Shown here piece by piece: positions 22,133 to 30,918 of a DNA stretch of 64,000 bases. Both the position numbers and the translations under genes were made by a program. Each line of letters opens with the position of its first letter. The first letter of the stretch is position 1. The stretch lies in contig NZ_MJUZ01000049.1 of NCBI RefSeq assembly GCF_002237645.1, positions 1 to 64,000 on the forward strand, read 5' to 3'. The stretch is from Desulfovibrio sp. MES5 (GTDB lineage: Bacteria; Desulfobacterota; Desulfovibrionia; Desulfovibrionales; Desulfovibrionaceae). The notes under the pieces are model-generated. The model did no database searches. It was not told the DNA's origin and saw only the letters and a list, made by a program, of their open reading frames with translations.

Positions 22133-22684
22133 TTATTCAGGTATGATCTCAAAAATGCCGGGCAGATTACGATAGTGTTCTGCATAATCAAGACCATAAC
22201 CAACAATGAAACCCTCTGTCAGCTTGAAGCCGGCAAAGTCAACGTGTACGTCAATTTCGCGCCTTTCATTCTTGTCCACCAGGGCAGCCAAGCGCAGGCT
22301 GCGGGCCTTGCGGGCGGCAAACTGCCCGAGCAGAAAACGCATGCTGTACCCGCTGTCCACTATGTCTTCCACTATCAGCACATGCTTGTCGCAAATGTCA
22401 ATCTCAACATCCTTGTTGAAAATGACGTGCTTGGAGGAGGCCGATGATTTGCCGTAGCTGGACAGGCGCACAAAATCCAGCTCCAGATTCTTATTGTGCA
22501 AAGCGCGTACCAGATCGCTGAAGAAAACAAAGCCGCCCTTGAGAACGCATACGGCCACCAGTGGTTCCTGGCCATAATGGGCGTCAATTTCAGCTGCCAG
22601 CTCTTTTACCCTTTGGGCAATCAGCTCCGCACTGTACACGGTTTTCAATTCTTTGATTTTGAGCTCATGCCCAACCTTCGACAT
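22133..22684 (-). CDS. hpt: Hypoxanthine phosphoribosyltransferase
   Basis: 183 residues from the ATG preceded by GGAGG; a longer reading frame upstream lacks a ribosome site. Purine salvage: joins hypoxanthine or guanine to PRPP. The PRPP-binding loop VLIVEDIVDSGYS and the flexible-loop segment LSSYGKSS identify the family, and VCVLKGGFVF is the PPi-binding strand. It uses PRPP, the product of Prs (encoded at 35538). Firm. Confidence 0.94.
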   Translation of the reverse strand: MSKVGHELKIKELKTVYSAELIAQRVKELAAEIDAHYGQEPLVAVCVLKGGFVFFSDLVRALHNKNLELDFVRLSSYGKSSASSKHVIFNKDVEIDICDKHVLIVEDIVDSGYSMRFLLGQFAARKARSLRLAALVDKNERREIDVHVDFAGFKLTEGFIVGYGLDYAEHYRNLPGIFEIIPE

Positions 22685-22909
22685 CTGATCCTCCGGCACG
22701 GGCCGCGCGGGCGGCCCCGTTTTCAGGGGCCGTGGCGTTTGCCGGCTCCAGTGCAAAATATCCGCGTTGTTTCGCGCGGCCGGAACAGCAGACGCAATCC
22801 GCTTCTGTCATTCCTTTTAACAGTGCCATTACGCCCTGGCCCCCAAATGGGCAGCGCTGAAGGCGCGACCCTTCACAATTTTGGACATGAAAACCGTTCC
22901 CGTATCTGC

Positions 22910-23401
22910 CTATTTTTGTTCAAGCAGCTTTTTGAACACCATTTCAATCATCTCGGTATCGGCTATGCCGGGTTCTGATATGACCCTCTGGCCGTCCTTG
23001 GCGTAAAAAACATTGTGCGGAATGCTGCTGACCTGAAAGGCCTTGGTGATGTCACGCCCGGCCATGTACACGGGATAATCCATATTCATTTTTTTCATGA
23101 AGGGAACAACGACCTTGGAGTCATCGTCCACTGAAAGACTGACGATGAGCACATCCTTGCCCGCGTATTTTTTGCTCACGGCCACAAGATCGGGCACTTC
23201 CACCTGGCAGGGCGGGCACCATGTGGCAAAAAAGTTGAGCATGATGACTTTGCCCTTGTTCTTTGCCAGAAGGTCCATCAATCCGGCAAGATTGAGGGAA
23301 GGCACCGATGAGGAGGTCGAGGCGGGCGCGGCTGATGAGGCCGCAAGGGCGGCGCAGGGCAACAACAGGCAAAGCAAAAGGGGAAGGATGATTTTTTTCA
23401 T
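22910..23401 (-). CDS. TlpA-like periplasmic thiol:disulfide protein
   Basis: 163 residues from the ATG after a short AGG site. A signal peptide is visible (MKKIILPLLLCLLLPCAALA, cleavage near residue 20). The thioredoxin fold follows with active-site FFATWCPPCQVE and a cis-Pro-like SSIPHNVFY. Such proteins reduce periplasmic disulfides, often for cytochrome c maturation; the partner is not evident here. It lies 105 nt after metH on the same strand. Confidence 0.9.
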   Translation of the reverse strand: MKKIILPLLLCLLLPCAALAASSAAPASTSSSVPSLNLAGLMDLLAKNKGKVIMLNFFATWCPPCQVEVPDLVAVSKKYAGKDVLIVSLSVDDDSKVVVPFMKKMNMDYPVYMAGRDITKAFQVSSIPHNVFYAKDGQRVISEPGIADTEMIEMVFKKLLEQK

Positions 23402-23506
23402 ATGGTACCTTGATGAGTTCTGAACCCATACATAACGTGAACAGTTACATGCCGCCATGACTGCCCGTGGACGCCCGGCATGACTACGCCCACGTATCAA
23501 GTCAGT

Positions 23507-25939
23507 CTACATAAAATTTTTGGCAGCCCGCACAGCCCCTACCGCGTCGGCGCAGTACGCGTCCGCCCCGATGGAATCGGCAAAAGCCTGGGTGACGGCC
23601 GCGCCGCCCACCATGACCTTGATCGGCAGCCCTTTATCCTTCACGAGCTGTATGGTGTCTTCCATACGTACCATCGTGGTGGTCATCAAGGCCGACAACC
23701 CGATAATACTCGCTTTATGCTCCAGGGCGCAAGCAACGATGGCCTCAGCAGGCACGTCCTTGCCCGCGTCGACAACATCAAAACCGTGGTTGCCCAGCAA
23801 CAGGGACACAATATTTTTGCCAATATCATGAATGTCGCCCTCAACCGTGGCCATGACGACGACGGGCCTTTCTTCCGGCCCGCGTCCGGCTTCGAGCATG
23901 GGTTTCAGGTGGGCGAACGCCGTCTGCATGGTTTCCGCTGCGCGGATAAGCTGGGGCAAAAAATATTCGCGCCTCTCATAGCGCGCCCCGACTTCGGTGA
24001 TGGCCGGGATAAGCACGTTCTGCACAAGGCTGAAAGGTTCCGCCCCGCTCTTCAGTTCGGCTTCAAGCAGGGGCAGCACATTTTCCCTGTCGCCGTTAAG
24101 TACGGCCTCCCCCAGGCTTTTGGCCGCCCCCCCGCCGCCCTGGCGTTGCAGCACGCTGCCCTCGCCCGGTTTCCAACCGGCATATCCTGAAATAAAGGAT
24201 GCCGCGTGCGGGTCATGCTCGCCCAGAACCTTGAGCGCGTCAGCCGCCTCACGCAGGCGCTGCGCCGAAGGGTTAGCGATGCAGGAGGAAAGCCCCGCCC
24301 CGGCCGCGTAGGCCAGAAATGTGGCGTTGAGCAGGTCGCGCGCGGGCAGGCCGAAAGAAAGGTTGGAAAGGCCCAAAGTGGTGGGCAGTCCCTCGCTGGA
24401 GCACCAGCGCGTCATCTCAAGGCACTGGCGCGCGCCGTCCGGGCTGGATGAAACCGCCAGGGCCAGAATGTCCACCATCATGAGGCGGCGCGGTATGCCC
24501 AGCTGTTCGGCGCGGCGGATCAGGCTTTCCACCGTGCGAATGCGGTCGGCGGCTTTTTCGGGCAGGGTCGCCCCTTCAAGGGGCAGCAGGATGAAGGGCG
24601 CGCCATAGTCGCGACACAGCGGCCCCAGCAGTTCCATACGTCCGGCCTCGCCGCTGATGGAGTTCACCAGGAAGGAACCGGGGCAGTACGGAAGGGCATT
24701 GGCAATGGCCTGCGCATTGGACGAGTCCACAGAAAGCGGCACGGTAAGCCGCCCCACGAGCCTTTGCACCAGTTCCGGCAGCAACGTTGTTTCATCCACC
24801 AGGGGCGCGCCCACGTTGACGTCCAGCACCGTTGCCCCGGCCTCGAGCTGGGCGTCGGCAAACTGCATGGCCGTGTCAAAGCGGCCTTCCTGCAATTCCA
24901 GGGTAAGCTGCTTTTTGCCGGTGGGATTGATGCGCTCGCCAATGATCGCCAGCGGCTGCCCCGCGCCGATACGCACCAGTTGCGAGCGGCTCGTAAGGCT
25001 GATGCCCCTGCGCTCGACCTTGGGCGCGCATATTTCGCCCAGGCTGTGCAATGCCTGCGTCAACGCCGCCAGGTGGTCTGGCGTGGTGCCGCAGCAGCCG
25101 CCAAGCACCTGTGCGCCCATATGGGCAAAGGGGGAGGTTTTTTGGGCAAAGCCTTCCGGCCCCAGGGGAAATACCGTTTGCGTGCCGTGCAGTTCAGGCA
25201 GCCCGGCGTTGGGTTCAGCCATGACGGGGCAGGCGCAGACGCTCAAGAGTTCCGCCACCACGGGTTCCATCTGTTCCGGCCCGAGGCTGCAGTTGGTCCC
25301 CACCACATCCACGCCCATATTCTGCATGGTCTCAGCAAAGATGGTGGGCGTGGAGCCTGTAAGGCTGACGCCCTGCTCAAAGGTCATTGAAACCATGACC
25401 GGCAGGTCGCATTCCTGCCGTGCGGCGACCACCGCCGCCCTGGCCTCGGCCAGATCGAACTGGGTTTCAATAAAGATCAGGTCCACCCCGCCCGCCACAA
25501 GCCCCCGGATCTGCTGGGCAAAGGCCTCAATAAGCTCACGGGGCTCCACAGGGCCGAGGGGCTTGATAAAGTGGCCGGTGGGGCCCACATTGCCCGCAAC
25601 AAAAACAGGGCGATCCCCGGGCCGGGGCACGTCTGCGGCGGCAGCCCGCGCAACGGAGGCCATGCGCTTGTTGAAAGCAAAAACATCCATTCCTTTCGGA
25701 AGTTTGTAGGAGTTCCCGCCAAAGGTGCAGGAGGTCAGAATGTCGACCCCGGCCTTGAGGTAGGAAGCATGGATCCCCCGCAGGATATCGGGGTTTTCCA
25801 TACAGAACTCTTCGGGGCTTGTGCCAGCGGGAAGACCCGAAGCCTGGAGCATGGTGCCCATGGCCCCGTCCAGAAAAAGAGGACGTTTTGCGCAAAGCGC
25901 TTGTCTGAATGTCATGAATGCCGCCACCTTGGCCGTCAT
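23507..25939 (-). CDS. metH: Cobalamin-dependent methionine synthase (MetH without reactivation domain)
   Basis: 810 residues from the first ATG. The ATG at 25915 (MTFRQALC) has a better ribosome site (AAGGTGG) and may be the true start. Transfers methyl from methyltetrahydrofolate to homocysteine. Domains in order: homocysteine-binding barrel with zinc cysteines (GTNCSLG, GGCCGTTPDH), pterin-binding domain (IGERINPTGKK), cobalamin cap and B12-binding domain with DIHDIGKN. The C-terminal SAM-dependent reactivation domain (about 330 residues in E. coli MetH) is absent, as in many anaerobes, so reactivation would need a separate protein. Confidence 0.93.
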   Translation of the reverse strand: MTAKVAAFMTFRQALCAKRPLFLDGAMGTMLQASGLPAGTSPEEFCMENPDILRGIHASYLKAGVDILTSCTFGGNSYKLPKGMDVFAFNKRMASVARAAAADVPRPGDRPVFVAGNVGPTGHFIKPLGPVEPRELIEAFAQQIRGLVAGGVDLIFIETQFDLAEARAAVVAARQECDLPVMVSMTFEQGVSLTGSTPTIFAETMQNMGVDVVGTNCSLGPEQMEPVVAELLSVCACPVMAEPNAGLPELHGTQTVFPLGPEGFAQKTSPFAHMGAQVLGGCCGTTPDHLAALTQALHSLGEICAPKVERRGISLTSRSQLVRIGAGQPLAIIGERINPTGKKQLTLELQEGRFDTAMQFADAQLEAGATVLDVNVGAPLVDETTLLPELVQRLVGRLTVPLSVDSSNAQAIANALPYCPGSFLVNSISGEAGRMELLGPLCRDYGAPFILLPLEGATLPEKAADRIRTVESLIRRAEQLGIPRRLMMVDILALAVSSSPDGARQCLEMTRWCSSEGLPTTLGLSNLSFGLPARDLLNATFLAYAAGAGLSSCIANPSAQRLREAADALKVLGEHDPHAASFISGYAGWKPGEGSVLQRQGGGGAAKSLGEAVLNGDRENVLPLLEAELKSGAEPFSLVQNVLIPAITEVGARYERREYFLPQLIRAAETMQTAFAHLKPMLEAGRGPEERPVVVMATVEGDIHDIGKNIVSLLLGNHGFDVVDAGKDVPAEAIVACALEHKASIIGLSALMTTTMVRMEDTIQLVKDKGLPIKVMVGGAAVTQAFADSIGADAYCADAVGAVRAAKNFM

Positions 25940-25943
25940 ATGT

Positions 25944-25969
25944 AAAAAACTTGAGGGGCGTCAGCCCCT
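25944..25969 (-). terminator. Terminator-like attenuator just upstream of metH
   Basis: On the minus strand AGGGGC-TGAC-GCCCCT is followed by CAAG and six T residues, ending 4-5 nt before the first metH ATG. An intrinsic terminator in front of a start codon suggests conditional read-through. No known riboswitch motif was recognised in the ~250 nt above it. Confidence 0.6.
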
Positions 25970-26259
25970 TCTTCCGTGCAAAGCCCGTCTTTGCTTTCCG
26001 GACATAATGCCTGTATGCTGTAAAAACGTCCCCAAGGCTCCAGGCCGCTCCGGACAGGCAAGCGCCTTGTCGTACCCTCCGGAAACCGCACAGCACCCAG
26101 AAGGACCTGAGACGGCGTGCCGGACAGATTCTTTGTCATGATTGCACACGGCAGCGGGGACGTGGTTGGCCTTTCAGTACTGAATAATATTGAAAAGAAC
26201 AAACCAAAACTATAGCATACAGACATTGCAGCGCCTTTTTACAGCGCCAATGACTGAGT
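25970..26259. promoter_or_regulatory. Divergent promoter/leader region between metH and the RpoH-like gene
   Basis: Toward the plus strand, TTGAAA (26190) and TATAGC (26211) resemble a weak -35/-10 pair 15 nt apart. Toward metH the leader holds several copies of TGTCCGG(A/C). I checked for the cobalamin, SAM-I and SAH riboswitch cores and did not find them. Confidence 0.4.
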
Positions 26260-27600
26260 ATGGATAAAATGAAAAAAAATAGCAAGATAGCCTTCAGCAC
26301 GGCCAAGGCTGGCCCCAAGACGGTGAAAGGCGAAAAAAATACGCCCCCGATTGGGGTTGTGGAAATTCTTGATGGGCCCAGAAAATCCAAGGCTGCCAAT
26401 GGATCAGCCCGGAGCGGCTCCAGCGCCCGGTCTGCCGCCAGGGCTTCGGCCAAAGCGGCTTCCAGCCCGGACGCCTCGCCCCGTCAAGACAACAAGAAAA
26501 AAAAGCTCGCTCCCATTGCGCCTGATGACGAAAGCCTTCATGACGGCCCGGTTCTTGATGTGGACGAACTGGAACCCGCCGCCGAACGCGACGATGATGA
26601 GCTTGAGCTTGAGTCCCACGACGATCAGGACGATATCCTTGATACCGCTCTGGACGTGGACATGGACGAGCACCCCCTGCCCCTTGAAGAAGGCCGGGAG
26701 GGCGACGTGCCTGCGCCCGCGTCTACCCGACTGCCTGCGGTAGGCACCCGCGACAGTCTGCACCTGTACCTGCGGGAAATGAGCAAGTTCCCCATGCTCA
26801 AGCCCGAGGAAGAACACGAACTGGCCTTACGCGTACGCGACCATAACGACGCGGACGCGGCCTTTCGCCTTGTGTCGTCGCATTTGCGGCTGGTGGTGCG
26901 CATCGCCATGGATTTTCAGCGCCGCTGGATGCAGAACGTGCTGGATCTTGTGCAGGAAGGCAACGTGGGCCTCATGCGCGCGGTCAACAAATTTGACCCC
27001 GACAAGGGCATCAAGTTCTCCTACTATGCCTCATTCTGGATCAAGGCCTACATTCTCAAGTTCATCATGGACAACTGGCGCATGGTCAAAATCGGCACCA
27101 CCCAGGTGCAGCGCAAGCTGTTCTACAATCTGAACCGCGAGCGCCAGAAGCTCATCATGCAGGGCTTTGACCCTGACGCGGCCATGCTGTCGGAGCGCCT
27201 CGGCGTGACCGAAGACCAGATCAACGAGATGGATCAGCGGCTGGCCTCAACCGACATGTCGCTGAACGCCCAGGTGGGTGAAGAATCGGGCGGGGCCACC
27301 CGTATGGACTTTCTGCCCGCTCTCGGCCCCGGCATTGAAGACAGCCTGGCTTCTGACGAAATCGCGGGGCTTGTGCGGTCAAAACTCAAAACCATCATAC
27401 CCAAGCTCAATGAAAAAGAACTGTACATCCTGCACAACAGGCTGCTGACTGACGAGCCCATCACCTTGCGCGAGATAGGCGAACGGTATAATATAACAAG
27501 AGAGCGAGTGCGCCAGCTTGAGGCGCGACTGGTAGAAAAAATCGGCCAGCACATGAAGAATGATATCGAAGACTTCTCCGACCACTGGATTCAATCCTAA
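26260..27600 (+). CDS. rpoH: Sigma-70 family factor, RpoH-like, with long low-complexity N-terminus
   Basis: 446 residues. The first ~160 are low-complexity: basic Ala/Ser/Lys then acidic Asp/Glu. The sigma core begins at SLHLYLREMSKFPMLKPEEE (region 1.2). Region 2 follows (SHLRLVVRIAMDF, LVQEGNVGLMRAVNKFDPDKG, FSYYASFWIKAYILKFIMDNW), then KIGTTQVQRKLFYNL and region 4.2 (LREIGERYNITRERVRQLEARL). The region 2 spacing and the TTQVQRKLFYNL stretch are those of heat-shock sigma-32. Canonical RpoH is about 285 residues, so the N-terminal extension is unusual. Divergent from metH; a TPR lipoprotein gene follows 21 nt later. Confidence 0.85.
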   Translation: MDKMKKNSKIAFSTAKAGPKTVKGEKNTPPIGVVEILDGPRKSKAANGSARSGSSARSAARASAKAASSPDASPRQDNKKKKLAPIAPDDESLHDGPVLDVDELEPAAERDDDELELESHDDQDDILDTALDVDMDEHPLPLEEGREGDVPAPASTRLPAVGTRDSLHLYLREMSKFPMLKPEEEHELALRVRDHNDADAAFRLVSSHLRLVVRIAMDFQRRWMQNVLDLVQEGNVGLMRAVNKFDPDKGIKFSYYASFWIKAYILKFIMDNWRMVKIGTTQVQRKLFYNLNRERQKLIMQGFDPDAAMLSERLGVTEDQINEMDQRLASTDMSLNAQVGEESGGATRMDFLPALGPGIEDSLASDEIAGLVRSKLKTIIPKLNEKELYILHNRLLTDEPITLREIGERYNITRERVRQLEARLVEKIGQHMKNDIEDFSDHWIQS

Positions 27601-27621
27601 GCAGCACGGATACAGTCCGCA

Positions 27622-29373
27622 ATGAAACGTAAGCACATAGCGCTCTTTTGCGCCCTGACACTGGCCGCCGTCACCTCCTTTTCCCTTCTTGGCTGTGGGG
27701 GCTGTGCCGGCACCAAGGCTGCCGGCGAAAAAAACGCAACCGTAGGCGACGCCTGCCCAACCGCACTGCGCAATGTTGAAGTGCGCCAGCCAGAAGAGCA
27801 CCTTTCGAATGAAGCCAGAAGCACCTATGCTTTTCTGCTCTATTCCCAGGCGCTCAACGCCGAGGACGAGGCCGCCCTTTTGCAGGCCGCGCCCCTCATG
27901 GCCGCCGCAAAGCTGCCTCCCAACATCTGGCTTGAAGGCGGCGTCTGGCTGGTAAGCCGCAAGTCCGAAGGGGCCATCCCCTATCTGGAGCAAGGGCTTT
28001 CCGTTGCGCCCGATGACATGTCGCTCAACCTGCTTCATGCCGAAGCGCTTATGGAGCAGGGCACGCCGGAGCGCGGCGTGGAACTCATGCGCGCCTACCT
28101 GAAAAAGCATCCGGAGTCTCTGGACGCGCGCCTGGAGCTGGCCCTGCTGCTGGTTAAAAGCAAGGAATATCCCGAAGCCGAAACACTGCTCAACAGCGTG
28201 AGCGCCAAGGAGCGCACGCCGCTGGTGGACTACTACCACGCCCGCGCCCTTATCGGCATGGGCCGTCAGGCCGACGCCATACCATTTCTCCAGAAGGCCA
28301 TCAAAGAAATGCCGGACTTTGTGGAAGCCATGGCCGAACTGGCCTTCATCCACGAACAACGCTCGGAATTCAAGCCTGCGCGCGCCCTGTACGAAAAACT
28401 GCTCAAGCTCAACTTTTCGCCCCAGGACGTGCTCCTGCGCCTCATCAGTCTTTCACTGCGCATGAACCAGCCCGAAAAAGCCCTGAAGTACATGCGCCAG
28501 GGGCCGGACACCATCCCCTTCAAGCTTACCGTGGCGGGCCTTTTTATCGACTCGCGCCACTACCTTCAGGGAGAAACGCTGCTCAAGCAGATTGCCGCCA
28601 GGGACGACGCCCCTGTTGACGTGTACCTGCTGCTGGCTGATCTGAACTATGAACAGCGCCGCGACCTGCCCATGGCCCTTTCATGGCTGGACAAAGTCCC
28701 CCCGACCAGCAAGGCCGCGCCCAGAGCGGCGCTGCTGCGGATACAGCTGCTTGGCGAAGCGGGCAAGGAGCAGGAAGCCCTGACCGTGACGCGGCAGGCC
28801 CAAAAACAGTTTGCGGACGCGCCCCAGTTCTGGGAACTGGAAGTCCGCCTGCTGGCACGCCAGAAGCAGATGCCGCAGGCCCTTGAGGTGGCGCGCAAGG
28901 CCGCCAAAAAATGGCCCGACAATGCGGAGATGGCCTTTCTTCTGGGATCGTTGCTGGACGAGTCCGGCGACAAGAAGGAAGCCTTCAAGGTGATGGAACA
29001 CATAATCACCCTGCATCCGGAAAATTATCAGGCCCTCAACTACGTGGGCTATACCCTGGCCGAAGAAAACCGCGATCTTGAAAAAGCCCTGAGCCTGCTC
29101 ACCAAGGCCGACGAGCTTTCACCCAACCAGTCCTACATTGTGGATTCTCTGGCCTGGGCCCTTTACAAGCTCGGCAGAAATGAAGAGGCCCTCACGGCCA
29201 TACGCCGTGCCGTCAAACTTGACGAGCATGTGGACGCGTCCATCTGGGAACACTATGGCGACATCGCCCTTAAAATGGGGCTCAAAGACGAGGCTCGCAC
29301 CGCCTACCAGAAGGCGCTGGATCTCAAACCCGCCAATGCGGATGCATTGCGGCAGAGGCTTTCACAGTTATGA
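27622..29373 (+). CDS. TPR-repeat lipoprotein
   Basis: 583 residues. Lipoprotein signal peptide with lipobox LLGC (Cys at about residue 25). The rest is a series of tetratricopeptide repeats, e.g. PDNAEMAFLLGSLLDESGDKKEAF and VDSLAWALYKLGRNEEALTAI, giving a superhelical scaffold. It probably sits in the outer membrane facing the periplasm and mediates protein contacts; its partner is not known. It overlaps the next lipoprotein gene by 4 nt, so the two are co-translated and may work together. Confidence 0.88.
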   Translation: MKRKHIALFCALTLAAVTSFSLLGCGGCAGTKAAGEKNATVGDACPTALRNVEVRQPEEHLSNEARSTYAFLLYSQALNAEDEAALLQAAPLMAAAKLPPNIWLEGGVWLVSRKSEGAIPYLEQGLSVAPDDMSLNLLHAEALMEQGTPERGVELMRAYLKKHPESLDARLELALLLVKSKEYPEAETLLNSVSAKERTPLVDYYHARALIGMGRQADAIPFLQKAIKEMPDFVEAMAELAFIHEQRSEFKPARALYEKLLKLNFSPQDVLLRLISLSLRMNQPEKALKYMRQGPDTIPFKLTVAGLFIDSRHYLQGETLLKQIAARDDAPVDVYLLLADLNYEQRRDLPMALSWLDKVPPTSKAAPRAALLRIQLLGEAGKEQEALTVTRQAQKQFADAPQFWELEVRLLARQKQMPQALEVARKAAKKWPDNAEMAFLLGSLLDESGDKKEAFKVMEHIITLHPENYQALNYVGYTLAEENRDLEKALSLLTKADELSPNQSYIVDSLAWALYKLGRNEEALTAIRRAVKLDEHVDASIWEHYGDIALKMGLKDEARTAYQKALDLKPANADALRQRLSQL

Positions 29374-30164
29374 AAAAATTTCTTGCTCTTTGCTGCCTAT
29401 GCAGCCTTGCGCTGCTGACCGCCTGCGCCAAGCAGCCCTCCCTGGAGATGACGCCTGAGGCCCAGGCCAGGCTTGAAGAACGCTGGCAGAAATTCGAGGC
29501 AAGAGGGCAGAACGTCGCCATGGCCCCCTATCGGCTGCAAATGAGCCTGCGCTTTGGTACTGAAGGCGATACCCGCCGCGTTACCGCCCTTTTCTGGGGC
29601 AACAGCCAGCGCAGGCTGCGCCTGGACGTTATGGCAGGCGTCGGCGCGACTGTGGCCAAAATTCTTGAAGACGGGCAGCACTTCCTCGTCTACAGCCCCA
29701 CAGACAACAAGGCGTATTTCTACCAGGGCGCTTCCAAACCCCTGCTCCAGGTGGGCGTGCCCGTGCCCTTCAATCTGGAGCATCTGGCTGACCTGCTCAA
29801 CGGACGCTACAGCCAGGTTTTCGGCAAAAAATTCGCCTCCGGCACATTTGTGTCCGGCGACCTTGCCCAGTACACGCTTGAGGGCAACCTCGGCGGCGTG
29901 CTGACGCTCGATGCCGCAGGCCTGCCAGTGGCCTGGGTTGAAAAAAGCGACAGCGGCAAGGGCTGGAAGATGGAAGTGGCCTTTGACGATGCGGCATCCC
30001 CCCTGCCCCAGCGCCTTAACCTCTCGCATGACAACGGCAAGCGCGCCATCGTGCTTGTCAAGGAAAGGGAAAAGCCCGCTGCGCCCTTTACAGACGAGCA
30101 GATGACCTTATCCATACCAGAGGGCGTTCCTTTGCTGCCGCTGTCCAAATACCAGCAGCGCTAG
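29370..30164 (+). CDS. LolB-like outer-membrane lipoprotein
   Basis: 264 residues. Signal peptide with lipobox LLTAC. The body has the LolB/LppX-like pattern of a half beta-barrel: YRLQMSLRFGTEGDTRRVTALFWGNS, RLDVMAGVGATVAKIL, and a late strand GVLTLDAAGLPVAW. It could insert lipoproteins into the outer membrane as LolB does, but similarity is weak and judged by fold pattern. Overlaps the TPR lipoprotein gene by 4 nt. Confidence 0.65.
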   Translation: MKKFLALCCLCSLALLTACAKQPSLEMTPEAQARLEERWQKFEARGQNVAMAPYRLQMSLRFGTEGDTRRVTALFWGNSQRRLRLDVMAGVGATVAKILEDGQHFLVYSPTDNKAYFYQGASKPLLQVGVPVPFNLEHLADLLNGRYSQVFGKKFASGTFVSGDLAQYTLEGNLGGVLTLDAAGLPVAWVEKSDSGKGWKMEVAFDDAASPLPQRLNLSHDNGKRAIVLVKEREKPAAPFTDEQMTLSIPEGVPLLPLSKYQQR

Positions 30165-30419
30165 GCCGCGTCGAGGTTCGGTCTCACGGGTTCAGGCCGT
30201 CCCAACGCTTTTTCGGGTTGGCGGCCAACCCTCTTTGCTGGCTACGGTCGCTTCTCTGACCAACTGCCCCCTGTCTGCCCCGGCCCGCAAGCGGACGGCG
30301 AGCGGCAGCGCGAGGGCAAGGCCGGACGGGTCCAGCGCGAGGCCAAACCCGCCAGCGCGGACAGGCCCACAGGTTCCACTGCTTACGAAAAACGCGCATT
30401 CCTGATGCGAAGAAGTTCT
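30165..30419 (+). other. Intergenic region upstream of rpiB
   Basis: About 255 nt without a credible ORF. It has local GC-rich inverted repeats (e.g. 'gggttggcggccaaccc' near 30215-30231) but no recognised RNA gene. The rpiB-cysS promoter is probably here. Confidence 0.35.
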
Positions 30420-30452
30420 GGCAGGCTGACCGGTACAACCGGTCAGCCTGCC
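30420..30452 (+). promoter_or_regulatory. Perfect 15-bp hairpin in the rpiB leader
   Basis: GGCAGGCTGACCGGT-ACA-ACCGGTCAGCCTGCC, ending 21 nt before the rpiB start codon and just above its ribosome site (GAAGGAG). No U-run follows, so it is not a classic terminator. Confidence 0.55.
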
Positions 30453-30473
30453 CTCACCCTTGAAGGAGTTGTT

Positions 30474-30908
30474 ATGCAATCCATCCATATCGCTTCGGAC
30501 CACACCGGCGTTGACCTTAAAACCACCCTGGCCGAGCATTTGGGTAAAAAGGGTTTCACTGTTATCAATCACGGTACGGACTCCTCTGACAGCTGCGACT
30601 ACCCCGTGTTGGCGCACAAGCTTTGCGCCGCCGTGGAAGCTTCCGGCGAGCCGGGCATTCTCATCTGCGGCACGGGCCTGGGCGTTTCCATTGCCGCCAA
30701 CCGGCATTCCGACATCCGCGCCGCCCTCTGCACCACAGAACTGCACGCGCGCATGGCTCGTCAGCACAACAACGCCAACGTGCTCTGTCTCGGAGCGCGC
30801 ATAACCGGCGTTGAACTGGCCAAGGCCATTGTGGACGCTTTTATGGAAAACACCTTTGAAGGCGGCCGCCACCAGCGCCGCCTGGATATGCTCAACCTCC
30901 CAGCATAA
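30474..30908 (+). CDS. rpiB: Ribose-5-phosphate isomerase B
   Basis: 144 residues from the ATG preceded by GAAGGAG. Interconverts ribose-5-phosphate and ribulose-5-phosphate. Family motifs: HIASDHTGVDLK at the N-terminus, the GTGLGVSIAANR phosphate loop (ILICGTGLGVS) and the C-terminal FEGGRHQRRL. It starts a plus-strand run that also includes prs, which uses its product ribose-5-phosphate. Confidence 0.95.
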   Translation: MQSIHIASDHTGVDLKTTLAEHLGKKGFTVINHGTDSSDSCDYPVLAHKLCAAVEASGEPGILICGTGLGVSIAANRHSDIRAALCTTELHARMARQHNNANVLCLGARITGVELAKAIVDAFMENTFEGGRHQRRLDMLNLPA

Positions 30909-30918
30909 AAGGAAGATC

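Noticed and set aside
25936-26226. 96-codon minus-strand frame in the metH leader
   Set aside because: No ribosome site, atypical composition and overlap with the attenuator hairpin; more likely untranslated leader.
25940-26230. Known cobalamin, SAM or SAH riboswitch upstream of metH
   Set aside because: The conserved cores I know for these classes were not found on the minus strand. Only the terminator-like hairpin is supported.
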